Of a stretch of DNA of 64,000 nt, positions 39,601 to 48,583 are shown piece after piece (position 1 is the stretch's first letter; each line of letters starts with the position of its first letter). This DNA is from Euonymus europaeus (Eukaryota; Streptophyta; Magnoliopsida; Celastrales; Celastraceae): NCBI GenBank assembly GCA_963580455.1, contig OY756958.1, positions 10,614,501 through 10,678,500 of the forward strand. The letters run 5' to 3'. The notes beneath the pieces were generated by a model, which was not told the DNA's origin, did no database searches, and was given only the letters and a program-made list of their open reading frames with translations. The position numbers were made by a program, and so were the translations under genes.

Positions 39601-42600
39601 GACCACAAAAGTTGCTCGGTGTACACTTTTTATTGTTCTTCTATGTCAAATTTTACGACTATAAGCATCCTAGATTATTTCGATTCCAAAACCTCAACTT
39701 ACTATGACAAATGGACAAAACCGTTTAAAGCTACTCCATAGAGAGAGTTGAACAGCTTCGGACCATAAAAGTTGGTCGTTGTACACTTTTTATTGTTCTT
39801 CTATGTCAAATTTTACGACTATAAGCATCCTAGATTATTTCGATGCCAAACCCTCAACTTTCTATGACAAATGGACAAAACCGTTTAAAGCTCCACCATA
39901 GAGTGAGTTGTGCAACTTCGGATTATCAAAGTTGCTCGGTGTACACTTTTTATTGTTCTTCTATGTCAAATTTTATGAGTATAAGCTTCCTAGATTATTT
40001 CGATTCCAAAACTCCAACTTTCTATGACAAATGGACAAAAACGTTAAAAGCTCCTCCATAGAGAGAGTTCTGCAACTTCGGACTATCTAAGTTGCTCGGT
40101 GTACACTTTTTATTGTTCTTCTATGTCAAATTTTACGAGTATAAGCTTCCTAGATTATTTCGATTCCAAAACCCCAACTTTCTATGACAAATGGACAAAA
40201 ACGTTAAAAGCTCCTCCATAGAGAGAGTTGTGCAACTTCAGACTATCAAAGTTGCTCGGTGTACACTTTTTATTGTACTTCTATGTCAAATTTTACGAGT
40301 ATATGCTTGCTAGATTATTTTCATTCCAAAACCCCAACTATCAATAAGAAATGGGCAAAACCGTTAAAAGCTACACCATAGTGAGAGTTGAGCAATTTCG
40401 GACCACAAAAGTTGCTCGGTGTACACTTTTTATTGTTCTTCTTTGTCAAATTTTACGACTATAAGCTTCCTAGTTTATTTCGATGCCAAAACCCCAAATT
40501 TCTATGACAAATGTAAAAAACCTTTTAAAGCTCCTCCATAGAGTGAGTTGTGCAACTTCGGACTATCGAAGTTGCTCGGTGTACACTTTTTATTGTTCTT
40601 CTATGTCAAATTTTACGACTATAAGCATCTTAGATTATTTCGATTCCAAAACCTCAACTTTCTATGACAAATGGACAAAAACGTCTAAAGCTCCTCCATA
40701 GAGTGAGTTGAGCAACTTCGGACTATCAAAGTTGCTCGGTGTACACTTTTTATTGTTCTTCTATGTCAAATTTTACGAGTATATGCTTGCTGGATTATTT
40801 TGATTTCGAAACCGCAACTATCAATAAGAAATGGGCAAAACCGTTAAAAGCTACTCCATAGTGAGAGTTGAGAAATTCCGGACCATAAAAGTTGCTCAGT
40901 GTACTTTTTTTATTGTTCTTCTATGTCAAATTTTACCACTATAAGCATCCTAGATTATTTCGATTCCAAAACCTCAACTTACTATGACAAATGGACAAAA
41001 CCGTTAAAAGCTCCTCCATAGAGAGAGTTGTGCAACTTCGGACTATCTAAGTTGCCCGGTGTACACTTTTTATTGTTCTTCTATGTCAAATTTTACGACT
41101 ATAAGCATCCTAGATTATTTTGATGCCAAAACCGCAACTTTCTATGACAAATGGACAAAAACGTCTAAAGCTCCTCCATAGAGTGAGTTGAACAACTTCG
41201 GACTATCAAAGTTGCTCGGTGTAAACTTTTTATTGTTCTTCTATGTCAAATTTTAGGAGTATATGCTTGCTGGATTATTTTGATTCCGAAACCCCAACTA
41301 TCAATAAGAAATGGGCAAAACCGTTAAAAGCTACTCCATAGTGAGAGTTGAGCAATTCCGGACCATAAAAGTTGCTCGGTGTACACTTTTTATTGTTCTT
41401 CTATGTCAAATTTTACGACTACAAGCATCCTAGATTATTTCGATTCCAAAACCTCAACTTTCTATGACAAATGGACAAAACCTTTTAAACCTACTCCATA
41501 GAGAGAGTTGAGCAACTTCGGACCATAAAAGTTGCTCGGTGTACACTTTTCATTGTTCTTCTATGTCAAATTTTACGAACTAATAAGCATCCCAGATTAT
41601 TTCGATGCCAAAACCCCAAATTTCTATGACAAATTGACAAAAACGTTAAAACCTCCTCCATAGAGTGAGTTGTGCAACTTCAGACTATCAAAGTTGCTCG
41701 GTGTACACATTTTATTGTTCTTCTATGTCAAATTTTACGAGTATAAGCTTCCTAGATTTTTTCAATTCCAAAACCTCAACTTTCTATGACAAATGGACAA
41801 AACCGTTAAAAGCTACTTCATAGAGAGAGTTGAGCAACTTCGGACCGTAAAAGTTGCTCGGTGTACACTTTTTATTGTTCTTCCATGTCAAATTTTACGA
41901 CTATAAGCATCCTAGATTATTTCAATGCCAAAACCCCAAGTTTCAAAGACAAATGGACAAAAACGTTAAAAGCTCCTCCATAGAGAGAGTTGTGCAACTT
42001 CGGATATAAAAGTTGCTCGGTGTACACTTTTTATTGTTCTTCTATGTCAAATTTTACGAGTATAAGCTTTCTAGATTATTTCGATTCCAAAACCCCAACT
42101 TTCTATGACAAATGGACAAAAACGTTAAAAGCTCTTCCATAGAGAGAGTTGTGCAACTTCGGACTATCAAAGTTGCTCGGTGTACACTTTTTATTGTTCT
42201 TCTATGTCAAATTTTATGAGTATTAGCTTCCTAGTTTATTTCGATGCCAAAACCCCAAATTTCTATGACAAATGGACAAAACCTTTTAAAGCACCTCCAT
42301 AGAGTGAGTTGTGCAACTTCGGACTATCGAACTTGCTCGGTGTACAATTTTTATTGTTCTTCTATGTTAAATTTTACGAGTATATGCTTGCTGGATTATT
42401 TTGATTCCAAAACCCCAACTATCAATAAGAAATGGGCAAAACCGTTAAAAGCTACTCCATAGTGAGAGTTGAGCAATTCTAGACCACAAAAGTTGCTCGG
42501 TGTACACTTTTTATTGTTCTTCTATGTCAAATTTTACGACTATAAGCATCCTAGATTATTTCGATTCCAAAACCTCAACTTACTATGACAAATGGACAAA

Positions 42601-42700
42601 ACCGTTTAAAGCTACTCCATAGAGAGAGTTGAACAGTTTCGGACCATAAAAGTTGGTCGTTGTACACTTTTTATTGTTCTTCTATGTCAAATTTTACGAC
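33640..42700. repeat. ~3.2-kb higher-order repeat region (20-monomer offset with internal rearrangement)
   Basis: The variant TTGCTCAGTGTACTTTTTTT occurs at 34492, 37693 and 40892, which are 3,201 and 3,199 apart. Blocks of about 33640-35590 and 36840-38790 match, including CTTCCGT(A/G)TCAAATTT, CCAAGTTTCAAAGAC, GGATATCAAAG and AAACGCAACTTTC. A further block of about 38890-39840 recurs at about 41770-42720 with offset 2,881, marked by GGACCGTAAAAG at 38961 and 41842 and by AGCACCTCC. The GTTGCCCGG variant is frequent here; I did not notice it elsewhere. Confidence 0.78.
35500..36785. repeat. 641-bp (4-monomer) satellite tandem duplication
   Basis: Two four-monomer units lie at about 35500-36140 and 36141-36785. 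Shared private variants include GACTAATAGGCATCCC (35818 and 36459), TTTTAATTGTTCTACTATG and CTATGAGAAATAGAC. The extra base over 640 comes from the GACTAATA insertion carried in each unit. Confidence 0.82.
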
Positions 42701-43548
42701 TATAAGCATCCTAGATTATTTCGATGCCAAACCCTCAACTTTCTATGACAAATGGCCAAACCCTCAACTTTCAGTCCTTCGAGGATAGTCCGGTTTGTCA
42801 CCTCTGCCTGCCCATTAGCCTGGGGATGTGCTACAGAGGTAATCCTTAGGTCGATGCTAAGGTCATCGCAGAACTTGTGCATCTTTCTGTTCACAAATTG
42901 TCTTCCATTGTCCACCACTAGGGCTTGTGGCAAGCCATACCTGCAGACAATAGTTTTCCATATGAAGTCCATCACCTTCTGTTCTGAAATGGCTGCCAAT
43001 GGCTCTACCTCTATCCATTTAGTGAAGTAATCAACGGCAACAATAAGGTTTCTCCTCTGCCCCGATGTCTGGACGAATGGTCCAAGGAGATCCATCCCCC
43101 ATTGTGCAAATGGACATGGATTTTGGATGGGGATAATGTCCGAGGAGGGTACTCTCGGCACATTTGAGTGCCTTTGACACTTATCGCACTTCTGTACGAG
43201 CTTCTTAGCATCTTCCATCATGATAGGCCAATAGTACCCGCATCTCAGCACCTTGTGACTTAGTGTTCTGGATCCTATGTGGCTTCCACATATCCCCTCA
43301 TGCACTTCTCGGAGCGCATAGTCCGCATCTCTAGGTGGTAGACATTTCAGATATGGAAGAGTGAAAGATCTTCGATACAACTCTCCCTGGATCAGGGTAT
43401 ACCTAGCTGCTCTTTTTCGAAGGCTTTTCGCTTGGTTGCGATCTTTAGGCAAACTTCCGTCCTCCAAGTATTTCTTGATTGGATCCTTCCAACTCGGCTC
43501 ATGACCGACATCAATATCCGCCATCAAAGTTTGTACTTCGATGCTCTT
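42700..43548 (-). pseudogene. Integrase fragment, in frame after the TAG, with a satellite-encoded tail
   Basis: The reading frame continues from the TAG of gag-pol without a shift: seven codons to TTG at 43527, then 275 residues counted from there. The zinc-binding region has H76, H83, C114 and C117. The catalytic triad is D146, D206 (VDNGRQF) and E242 (HPQANGQAEVTNR), with exact D-X59-D-X35-E spacing, so the core is intact. Family sequence ends at K253 (RTILEGLK). The remaining 22 residues come from antisense satellite sequence up to a TAG at 42702-42700. The C-terminal DNA-binding part is lost. Integrase would insert the cDNA into the genome; this copy cannot be made from the upstream frame unless the TAG is bypassed, and it is truncated. 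Confidence 0.9.
42727..42772. repeat. 29-bp local duplication at the satellite/retroelement junction
   Basis: CCAAACCCTCAACTTTC occurs at 42727-42743 as part of a normal satellite monomer and again at 42756-42772, directly against the integrase sequence. The intervening satellite stops after CTATGACAAATGG at 42755. The second copy is out of place in the monomer (phase 103 should be followed by ACAAAA). This is the pattern of a templated or slipped end-joining repair, in which a broken end copied neighbouring satellite before joining the retroelement fragment. Confidence 0.8.
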
Positions 43549-46500
43549 CTATGGGAGTATCTCCACTTGAACTGAAGTAGGTACCTGTACTGAGGAGGCA
43601 GACGCCAATCGTGCTAACACGTCGGCCCTTGAGTTCTCCCCTCTAGGTATCTGCCTTACCTCCACCTTCGGTATCCTTTCCATCAGTTCATGTACTTTTG
43701 CCAAGTACTTAATCATACTTGGTCCTCTTGCTTCGTATTCCCCTTTGATTTGCTCCGTGACCAGTTGTGAATCACTATGAACAATCAAATTTTTAACTTC
43801 CAGCTGCTCAGCGAGGCGTAGTCCAGCCAGAATAGCCTCATATTCCGCCTCATTGTTCGAGGCTTTAAAATTGAATTGCAAGGAATGTGCTATGGTCATG
43901 CCCCCCGGGCCGAGCAGGAGAATGCCCGCACCACTGCCTTCTTGGTTGGATGATCCATCCACAAACAATTGCCACTGTTGAGGTGCAGTGGCGGCAATGT
44001 CCTGGTTGGGCTCTCTATAGCATTCAATTATAAAATCAGCTAAGGCTTGGGCCTTCATAGCCTTTCTTGGCTGGTACTTGATGTCGAACTCTCCCAATTC
44101 AATAGTCCACTTCACTAATCTTCCTGAAGTGTCTGGCTTTTGGAGGACTTGTTTCAGTGGTTGGTCAGTCAGAACGATTATCGAGTGTGCTTGGAAGTAA
44201 GGTCTCAGCTTCCTTGCTGCCACTATTAGTGACAAAGCAAGCTTCTCGGCATGGGAGTACCTTGTCTCTGCATCGACCATCATCCTGCTGATGTAATACA
44301 CTGGTCTTTGCACCTTGTCTTGCTCACTTACTAGCACTGCGCTTACCGCGTGTTGTGATACTGCTAGGTAGAGGTACAAGACTTCACCTTCTCTTGGACA
44401 AGTCAGTAGAGGAGGCTGGCCTAGATAATCTTTAAGATTTTCAAAGGCAATTTGACACTCAGGTGTCCATACGAATTCCTTGGCCATTTTTAATGCCTGG
44501 AAAAATGGTCTACATTTGTCGCCAGACCGAGCAAGGAACCTTCCTAGTGATGCTGCTCGGCCGGTCAGCCTTTGAACTTCCTTGGCATTTGTGGGTGGCT
44601 CCATCTGCAGGATTGCCTCCACCTTTTCAGGATTCATCTCGATACCCCTGCTGGTTACCAAGAAGCCAAGAAACTTCTCGGATGCCACTCCGAAGGCACA
44701 CTTGTCCGGGTTAAGCTTCATTCCAAACCGATCAAGTGTATGAAAGACCTTGCGCAGGTCAGCAGGGTGGTCCTCAGATTTCTTGCTCTTTACCACCATA
44801 TCATCCACATAGGCCTCCAAGGACTTTCCTATCTGATCTTTGAAGATATGGTTCACCAACCTCTGGTAGGTGGCTCCAGCATTCTTCAATCCGAATGGCA
44901 TCACCTTATAGCAATATGTCCCCTCAGGAGTGATGAATGAGGTGCCTTCTTTGTCTTCGGGGTGCATTCTTATCTGATGGTACCCCGAATAAGCATCCAA
45001 GAAGCTGAGGAGCTGATGTCCTGAGGTGGCATCTACCAGCTGATCAATCTTTGGTAGTGGATAGTTATCCTTAGGACATGATTTATTCAAGTCGGTGAAA
45101 TCAACACACATCCTCCATTTTCCATTGGCTTTCCTCACCATGACAACATTGGCTAGCCATTCAGGGTATTGGACTTCTCTGATGAAATCTGCATCCATCA
45201 GCTTCCTTACCTCTTCCTTGATCGCTTCTTGGCGGTCGGGAGCAAAGTTTCTTCTCTTTTGCTTGACTGGTCGGGCACCAGGTATGATGCTTAGTCGATG
45301 TGTTATCACCTCTGCACTTATGCCGGGCATCTCATCAGCACTCCAGGCAAAAGTACCTACACTTGCTAAGAGTAGTTCAGTGATCTCCTTGGCCATTGTT
45401 TCCCCAAGTTGAGATCCAATATGGAAGTTTCTTCCTGAGCCAGCCATGACCTCAACTTTCTTGAGTTGCTCTACTGGAGTGGGTTTGAACACCTGCTCCT
45501 CTGCCCTCATATCTAGGCTGCCTACTGAGATCTTCTCTTTCTTCCTCTCTTTGAGTTCAGTGAAATAGGTGCTCCGGGAAGCCTTCTGATTTCCCTTCAC
45601 TTCACCCACTCCCTTCGAGGTGGGGAATTTCATCTTCAAACAATAGGTTGAGACAACAGCTCTCACCTTGTGAAGTAGTGGTCTTCCTATGATGGCATTG
45701 TGTGAAGCCTTCACATCAACTACCAACATGTCCACCATGTGCATCACTGTCCTGGGATGTGTTCCCAATGTGACTGGAAGGGTTATCATTCCTTTTGGTA
45801 TGACTGACTCTCCTGTGAACCCATACAAGGGTACTGAGGTCGGCTTTAGCCTATCCTCTGAAAGCTTCATAGCCTTGAAAGTGTGGTAGAACAGGATGTC
45901 TGCTCCACTCCCATTATCTACCAAAATTTTCAGGACGTTGAAGTTGGCGATCACTGCATCGATTACCAAGGCGTCATCGTGAGGGACTCGAACACCTTCC
46001 TCATCTTTCTCTGAGAATGTGATGACATCCTCATCCCTCTTGACCCTTTTTCCCTTGGTTAGCTGTTCAGTGAGGCGAGCATATGCTCTCCCAGCTGATG
46101 TACTTTCTCCACCCGCTGCCAAGCCTCTAATGATGACACCACAAAAATCAATTGTTCCTGTCGTGCCTCTCTCATGTGGAGGAGAATCTTCCCTCCTCCG
46201 TGGCCTTCTACGGTCATCATCTTTTCTGTCATCTCCCCTTCGTTTTCCTTCTCGATTTGCAGTGTATCTCTTGAGGTGTCCTCTTCTTATCGACTCCTCA
46301 ATCTCATCTTTCAATTGAATGCAATCATCGGTATCATGACCACGACCCTTATGAAACCTACAGTATTTGTCTAAAAACTTCCTCTTCTCTACAATGGCGG
46401 CATTCATCTCTTTTGGCCATTTGACCAAGTTTTGGGCCACTATTTCATTCAACACTGTTCTCGGGGGAGCATTCAGTGGAGTGTGGTTATTAAAACGACT

Positions 46501-47691
46501 AGGTGGCGGACCAGTTGGAAATTTCCTGGACGACTGGTCTCTTCGCCTGTTGTCTTCTCTTCCCGACCTCTTGTCACTGCTTGGTCGGCTACCTCCCACC
46601 CCTCCTGAGCGGCCCTTCTCTCCAGTGCCTCTCGTCCTATCAGGAGAGGTTCGGATCGCAAAACGAGAAGACTTCAGTGAATCTGTTGCTTTGATGTATT
46701 TCTCCGTCCTTGCCAGGAGTTCGTCCATGGACTGAGGGGCATCATTGCATAATGAGTTGCAAAACTGCTCATGACACACTGTCCTGATTAGAGCAGCATT
46801 TGCTACAGCAATTTGCACGTCGGGGATCTCCAGGCACATCTGGTTAAATCTTCCTATGAAGTCACGAAACGGTTCTCCCTTCTCGTGTTCAATCACCATC
46901 AAGTCCTGATTGGTGGTCTTGGGCTTCCTAGCACTAGCAAATCGAAGACTAAACTTCCTGGATAGGTCCTGGAAGCTATAAATGCTGTGCCTAGGAAGGT
47001 TGATGAACCATGTCCGAGCAGGTCCAATAAGTGTAGAGGGGAAAGCCTTGCACAACACTGCATCTGAGGCCCCTCGACACTCCATCATAGACTTGTATCC
47101 CATGACATGGTCATAAGGATCTTTTTTTCCATCATATTGCTCCAGGTTGGGGAGCCTGAAGTCACGAGGTATGTCTGTCTCAAGGATATCCCTAGACAGG
47201 GGAGTCATGGAACTGTCCCACATTTCATCAATGATACCGCGACCCTGGAGGGCTGCTAGTTTGCGGTCTACCTCTTGGAGGTGCCTATTGATATCATCAT
47301 TGATGTGAGAGTAATGGGTGTTCCTATTGGTATTGGAATTTCCCTCTCGGTTCTCATCCCTCCTCTTGCTCCTGGAATCTAGAGAACCTGAGTTTCCATC
47401 ACCCTCGTTCCTTTCAGTGGTCCAAGGTGGGCCTTGCTGGTTAGCCATCATCATCTCAGTAAGGAGCTGCACTTGTTGGCAGAGTTGATTAAACCGTGCA
47501 GCACTGATGGGAGGACCAGCTGCCTCCTGTGGTGGTGCTTGGACGTTTCCTCCTTCTCGGACTTGAGGTGCATCCAAAGGCACTTCATGCCTTGCGAGAT
47601 TCCCATAATCTTGGTGTTGCTGCCCGGCATCATCTACCAGATGACGGGCATGAGATGTCTCAGGATCGTTGGTTCTTCGAGGTCTAACCAT
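43549..47691 (-). CDS. Gag-protease-reverse transcriptase-dual RNase H polyprotein (Tat-type), ended by in-frame TAG
   Basis: 1,380 residues in one frame, with ATG 21 bases after the primer site. The Gag core is about residues 165-340 (DIPRDFRLPNLEQYDG, then TWF and the QDLSRKF region). A zinc knuckle C444-H447-H452-C457 follows, with basic stretches on either side. Aspartic protease is about 575-680, with LVDNGSGADIL at D592: DNG, not the usual DTG or DSG. Reverse transcriptase is about 835-1015, with LDAYSGYHQIRM at 898-909, MPFGLKNAG at 931-939 and YVDD at 961-964. The first RNase H is about 1095-1215 and lacks the usual first aspartate (LYLAVS in place of a DAS motif). A second RNase H is about 1238-1365 with a complete set: D1245, E1283, D1307, D1357. 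This doubled RNase H is characteristic of the Tat lineage. The frame stops at a TAG (43551-43549), but homology to integrase continues in the same frame beyond it. The product would copy the element's RNA into DNA within virus-like particles. Confidence 0.93.
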   Translation of the reverse strand: MVRPRRTNDPETSHARHLVDDAGQQHQDYGNLARHEVPLDAPQVREGGNVQAPPQEAAGPPISAARFNQLCQQVQLLTEMMMANQQGPPWTTERNEGDGNSGSLDSRSKRRDENREGNSNTNRNTHYSHINDDINRHLQEVDRKLAALQGRGIIDEMWDSSMTPLSRDILETDIPRDFRLPNLEQYDGKKDPYDHVMGYKSMMECRGASDAVLCKAFPSTLIGPARTWFINLPRHSIYSFQDLSRKFSLRFASARKPKTTNQDLMVIEHEKGEPFRDFIGRFNQMCLEIPDVQIAVANAALIRTVCHEQFCNSLCNDAPQSMDELLARTEKYIKATDSLKSSRFAIRTSPDRTRGTGEKGRSGGVGGSRPSSDKRSGREDNRRRDQSSRKFPTGPPPSRFNNHTPLNAPPRTVLNEIVAQNLVKWPKEMNAAIVEKRKFLDKYCRFHKGRGHDTDDCIQLKDEIEESIRRGHLKRYTANREGKRRGDDRKDDDRRRPRRREDSPPHERGTTGTIDFCGVIIRGLAAGGESTSAGRAYARLTEQLTKGKRVKRDEDVITFSEKDEEGVRVPHDDALVIDAVIANFNVLKILVDNGSGADILFYHTFKAMKLSEDRLKPTSVPLYGFTGESVIPKGMITLPVTLGTHPRTVMHMVDMLVVDVKASHNAIIGRPLLHKVRAVVSTYCLKMKFPTSKGVGEVKGNQKASRSTYFTELKERKKEKISVGSLDMRAEEQVFKPTPVEQLKKVEVMAGSGRNFHIGSQLGETMAKEITELLLASVGTFAWSADEMPGISAEVITHRLSIIPGARPVKQKRRNFAPDRQEAIKEEVRKLMDADFIREVQYPEWLANVVMVRKANGKWRMCVDFTDLNKSCPKDNYPLPKIDQLVDATSGHQLLSFLDAYSGYHQIRMHPEDKEGTSFITPEGTYCYKVMPFGLKNAGATYQRLVNHIFKDQIGKSLEAYVDDMVVKSKKSEDHPADLRKVFHTLDRFGMKLNPDKCAFGVASEKFLGFLVTSRGIEMNPEKVEAILQMEPPTNAKEVQRLTGRAASLGRFLARSGDKCRPFFQALKMAKEFVWTPECQIAFENLKDYLGQPPLLTCPREGEVLYLYLAVSQHAVSAVLVSEQDKVQRPVYYISRMMVDAETRYSHAEKLALSLIVAARKLRPYFQAHSIIVLTDQPLKQVLQKPDTSGRLVKWTIELGEFDIKYQPRKAMKAQALADFIIECYREPNQDIAATAPQQWQLFVDGSSNQEGSGAGILLLGPGGMTIAHSLQFNFKASNNEAEYEAILAGLRLAEQLEVKNLIVHSDSQLVTEQIKGEYEARGPSMIKYLAKVHELMERIPKVEVRQIPRGENSRADVLARLASASSVQVPTSVQVEILP

Positions 47692-47712
47692 TGTAAGGGA
47701 ACTTAGTCGTTT

Positions 47713-47728
47713 CCCACAGACGGCGCCA
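47713..47728 (-). other. Primer-binding site (TGGCGCCGTCTGTGGG)
   Basis: On the minus strand, TGGCGCCGTCTGTGGG follows the LTR end after a three-base GTT spacer. TGGCGCC... is the common tRNA-derived primer-site start in plant Tat and Athila elements; it complements a tRNA 3' end of CGGCGCCA, as in tRNA-Asp. The gag ATG lies only 21 bases downstream, a short leader. Confidence 0.85.
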
Positions 47729-47731
47729 AAC

Positions 47732-48583
47732 TGATGACGTCAAAAAGGTGTCACTACCGAGAAGACGTTCAGTGGGTCAGACCTGCAGTAATGCACAGAC
47801 GAAGATCCTTCCAGGAAGCCAATCAGTCGAGCCAGACAGTCTTGGTTGACCAGTTAAGTTGCCTAGCAGGTAACTTACCGACCAGGCAGGTAGGGCTGTC
47901 CGGGTTGATCAGCTAAACAGTCTGAGAGCTGAGCACAACAAACAAAGATGAGCTAAAGGCCGCACCTGAGGGTGTCCTCTGGCGTTGGCGCTCCGACGCT
48001 CAAGTCAGTAGATATCCACTCAGGTGAGCTTCCCAGACCAAAGCTCTCAATTAATCAGTACTCAAATTGTGGTTAAGTTGGATAATACCTGACTTGCTGA
48101 GCCTTATATAGGGCTGGAGACCACTGTTGAAGTGGGTCTTTCCATTATGATTGTGGACCATATCCAGCTGGTTTTCACCTTGGTAGGTCCAGCTGGTGCA
48201 CTCTTACCGAGGAGACTGCCTGGTAGGCATGAAGAGTCTTGGTCCACCTATGACGTGGCGGAGCACCATTGGTGGGGGTATTTTTGTAATATCAGCTTGG
48301 TGGTAGTGGCTCCCTTACGCCTTACATGAGGAAGGGCGTTCGATCCTTACCTCATACAAGGATAACGGGGGAGGTCCATGAAGGTCTTAAACTGGGTTGG
48401 GCCCAAGGTTTGCAATGTCAGGCCTCCAACCCAAAAGGCGCCTTTTTGATGATGCAGAATTAGGCCCCGCACTGGGCCCTACTTCGTACACATCGTGGAG
48501 TTCCTCCGTAGTCCTCTCGTATCCAGAGGCTCGAGCAGAGTGTGATCCAGCTGGGGATCAAACTCCTTACCTTGTGGATGTGG
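47732..48583 (-). mobile_element. 5' LTR of the Tat-type retrotransposon
   Basis: On the minus strand the LTR ends ...TGACGTCATCA at 47732, three bases before the primer-binding site, which fixes this edge well. The other edge, next to satellite at about 48583, is unclear: no TG is seen at the junction. A TGAT start at 48560 would mirror the ATCA end and give an 829-bp LTR, leaving 23 bp unexplained. A minus-strand TATATAAGG box at 48110-48102 marks the promoter, so U3 is right of about 48075 and R/U5 left of it. No second LTR exists in the window to confirm the ends. Confidence 0.75.
48102..48110 (-). promoter_or_regulatory. TATA box of the 5' LTR
   Basis: The minus strand reads CCCTATATAAGGCTC, a good match to the plant TATA consensus. 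It would place the start of transcription near 48070-48080, about 380 bases upstream of the gag start. It faces gag-pol and, beyond it, the central satellite array. Confidence 0.7.

Larger units (their letters stand above)
5905..42755. repeat. 160-bp satellite array, central block
   Basis: About 230 monomers of the same satellite with no non-satellite insertion that I can see. It resumes after the solo LTR in exact phase (first phase-1 TTGCT at 6016). It ends at phase 103 of a monomer, where the second retroelement joins. Small indels shift phase by one or two bases at places such as 7068-7080, 7318-7330, 8461, 17291, 19181 and 25648. Blocks of several monomers are duplicated within it and are listed separately. 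The 65-75-residue open frames that recur throughout are by-products of the repeat: 160 is not a multiple of three, so no frame survives successive monomers. Confidence 0.98.
42756..48583 (-). mobile_element. Truncated Ty3/gypsy retrotransposon, Tat lineage (Retand-like)
   Basis: Minus-strand order: 5' LTR (about 48583-47732), primer-binding site, Gag, protease, reverse transcriptase, RNase H, second RNase H, and integrase cut after its catalytic core. The rest of integrase, any 3' domain, the polypurine tract and the 3' LTR are missing. The dual RNase H layout, TGGCGCCG primer site and Gag zinc knuckle of CX2HX4HX4C form place it in the plant Tat group. No target-site duplication is visible. 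The left flank ends at monomer phase 103 and the right flank resumes at about phase 134, so about 30 bp of satellite is missing. Recognisable element sequence starts at about 42773; 42756-42772 is a duplicated satellite piece. Truncation or a rearranged insertion best explains this. Confidence 0.92.

Noticed and set aside
43500..43560. Frameshift between polymerase and integrase
   Set aside because: Reading the minus strand through 43551-43549 shows the frame is unchanged; only one TAG intervenes.
47735..47742. TGACGTCA as a bZIP-type promoter site
   Set aside because: It lies at the 3' end of the LTR (U5), over 300 bases downstream of the TATA box, and overlaps the conserved terminus. A promoter role is not supported.
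42752..47916. Plus-strand and out-of-frame open frames opposite gag-pol (for example 44572-44940, 45095-45412, 46367-46735, 47434-47706)
   Set aside because: They are shadows of the long minus-strand polyprotein, which carries recognisable domains and catalytic motifs throughout.
3734..48583. The two insertions as parts of one split retrotransposon
   Set aside because: The 2.2-kb LTR has its own ATAAG target-site duplication and different termini (TGTCACG.../...TTTCACA) from the Tat-type LTR (TGATGACG... on the plus strand). They are separate elements.
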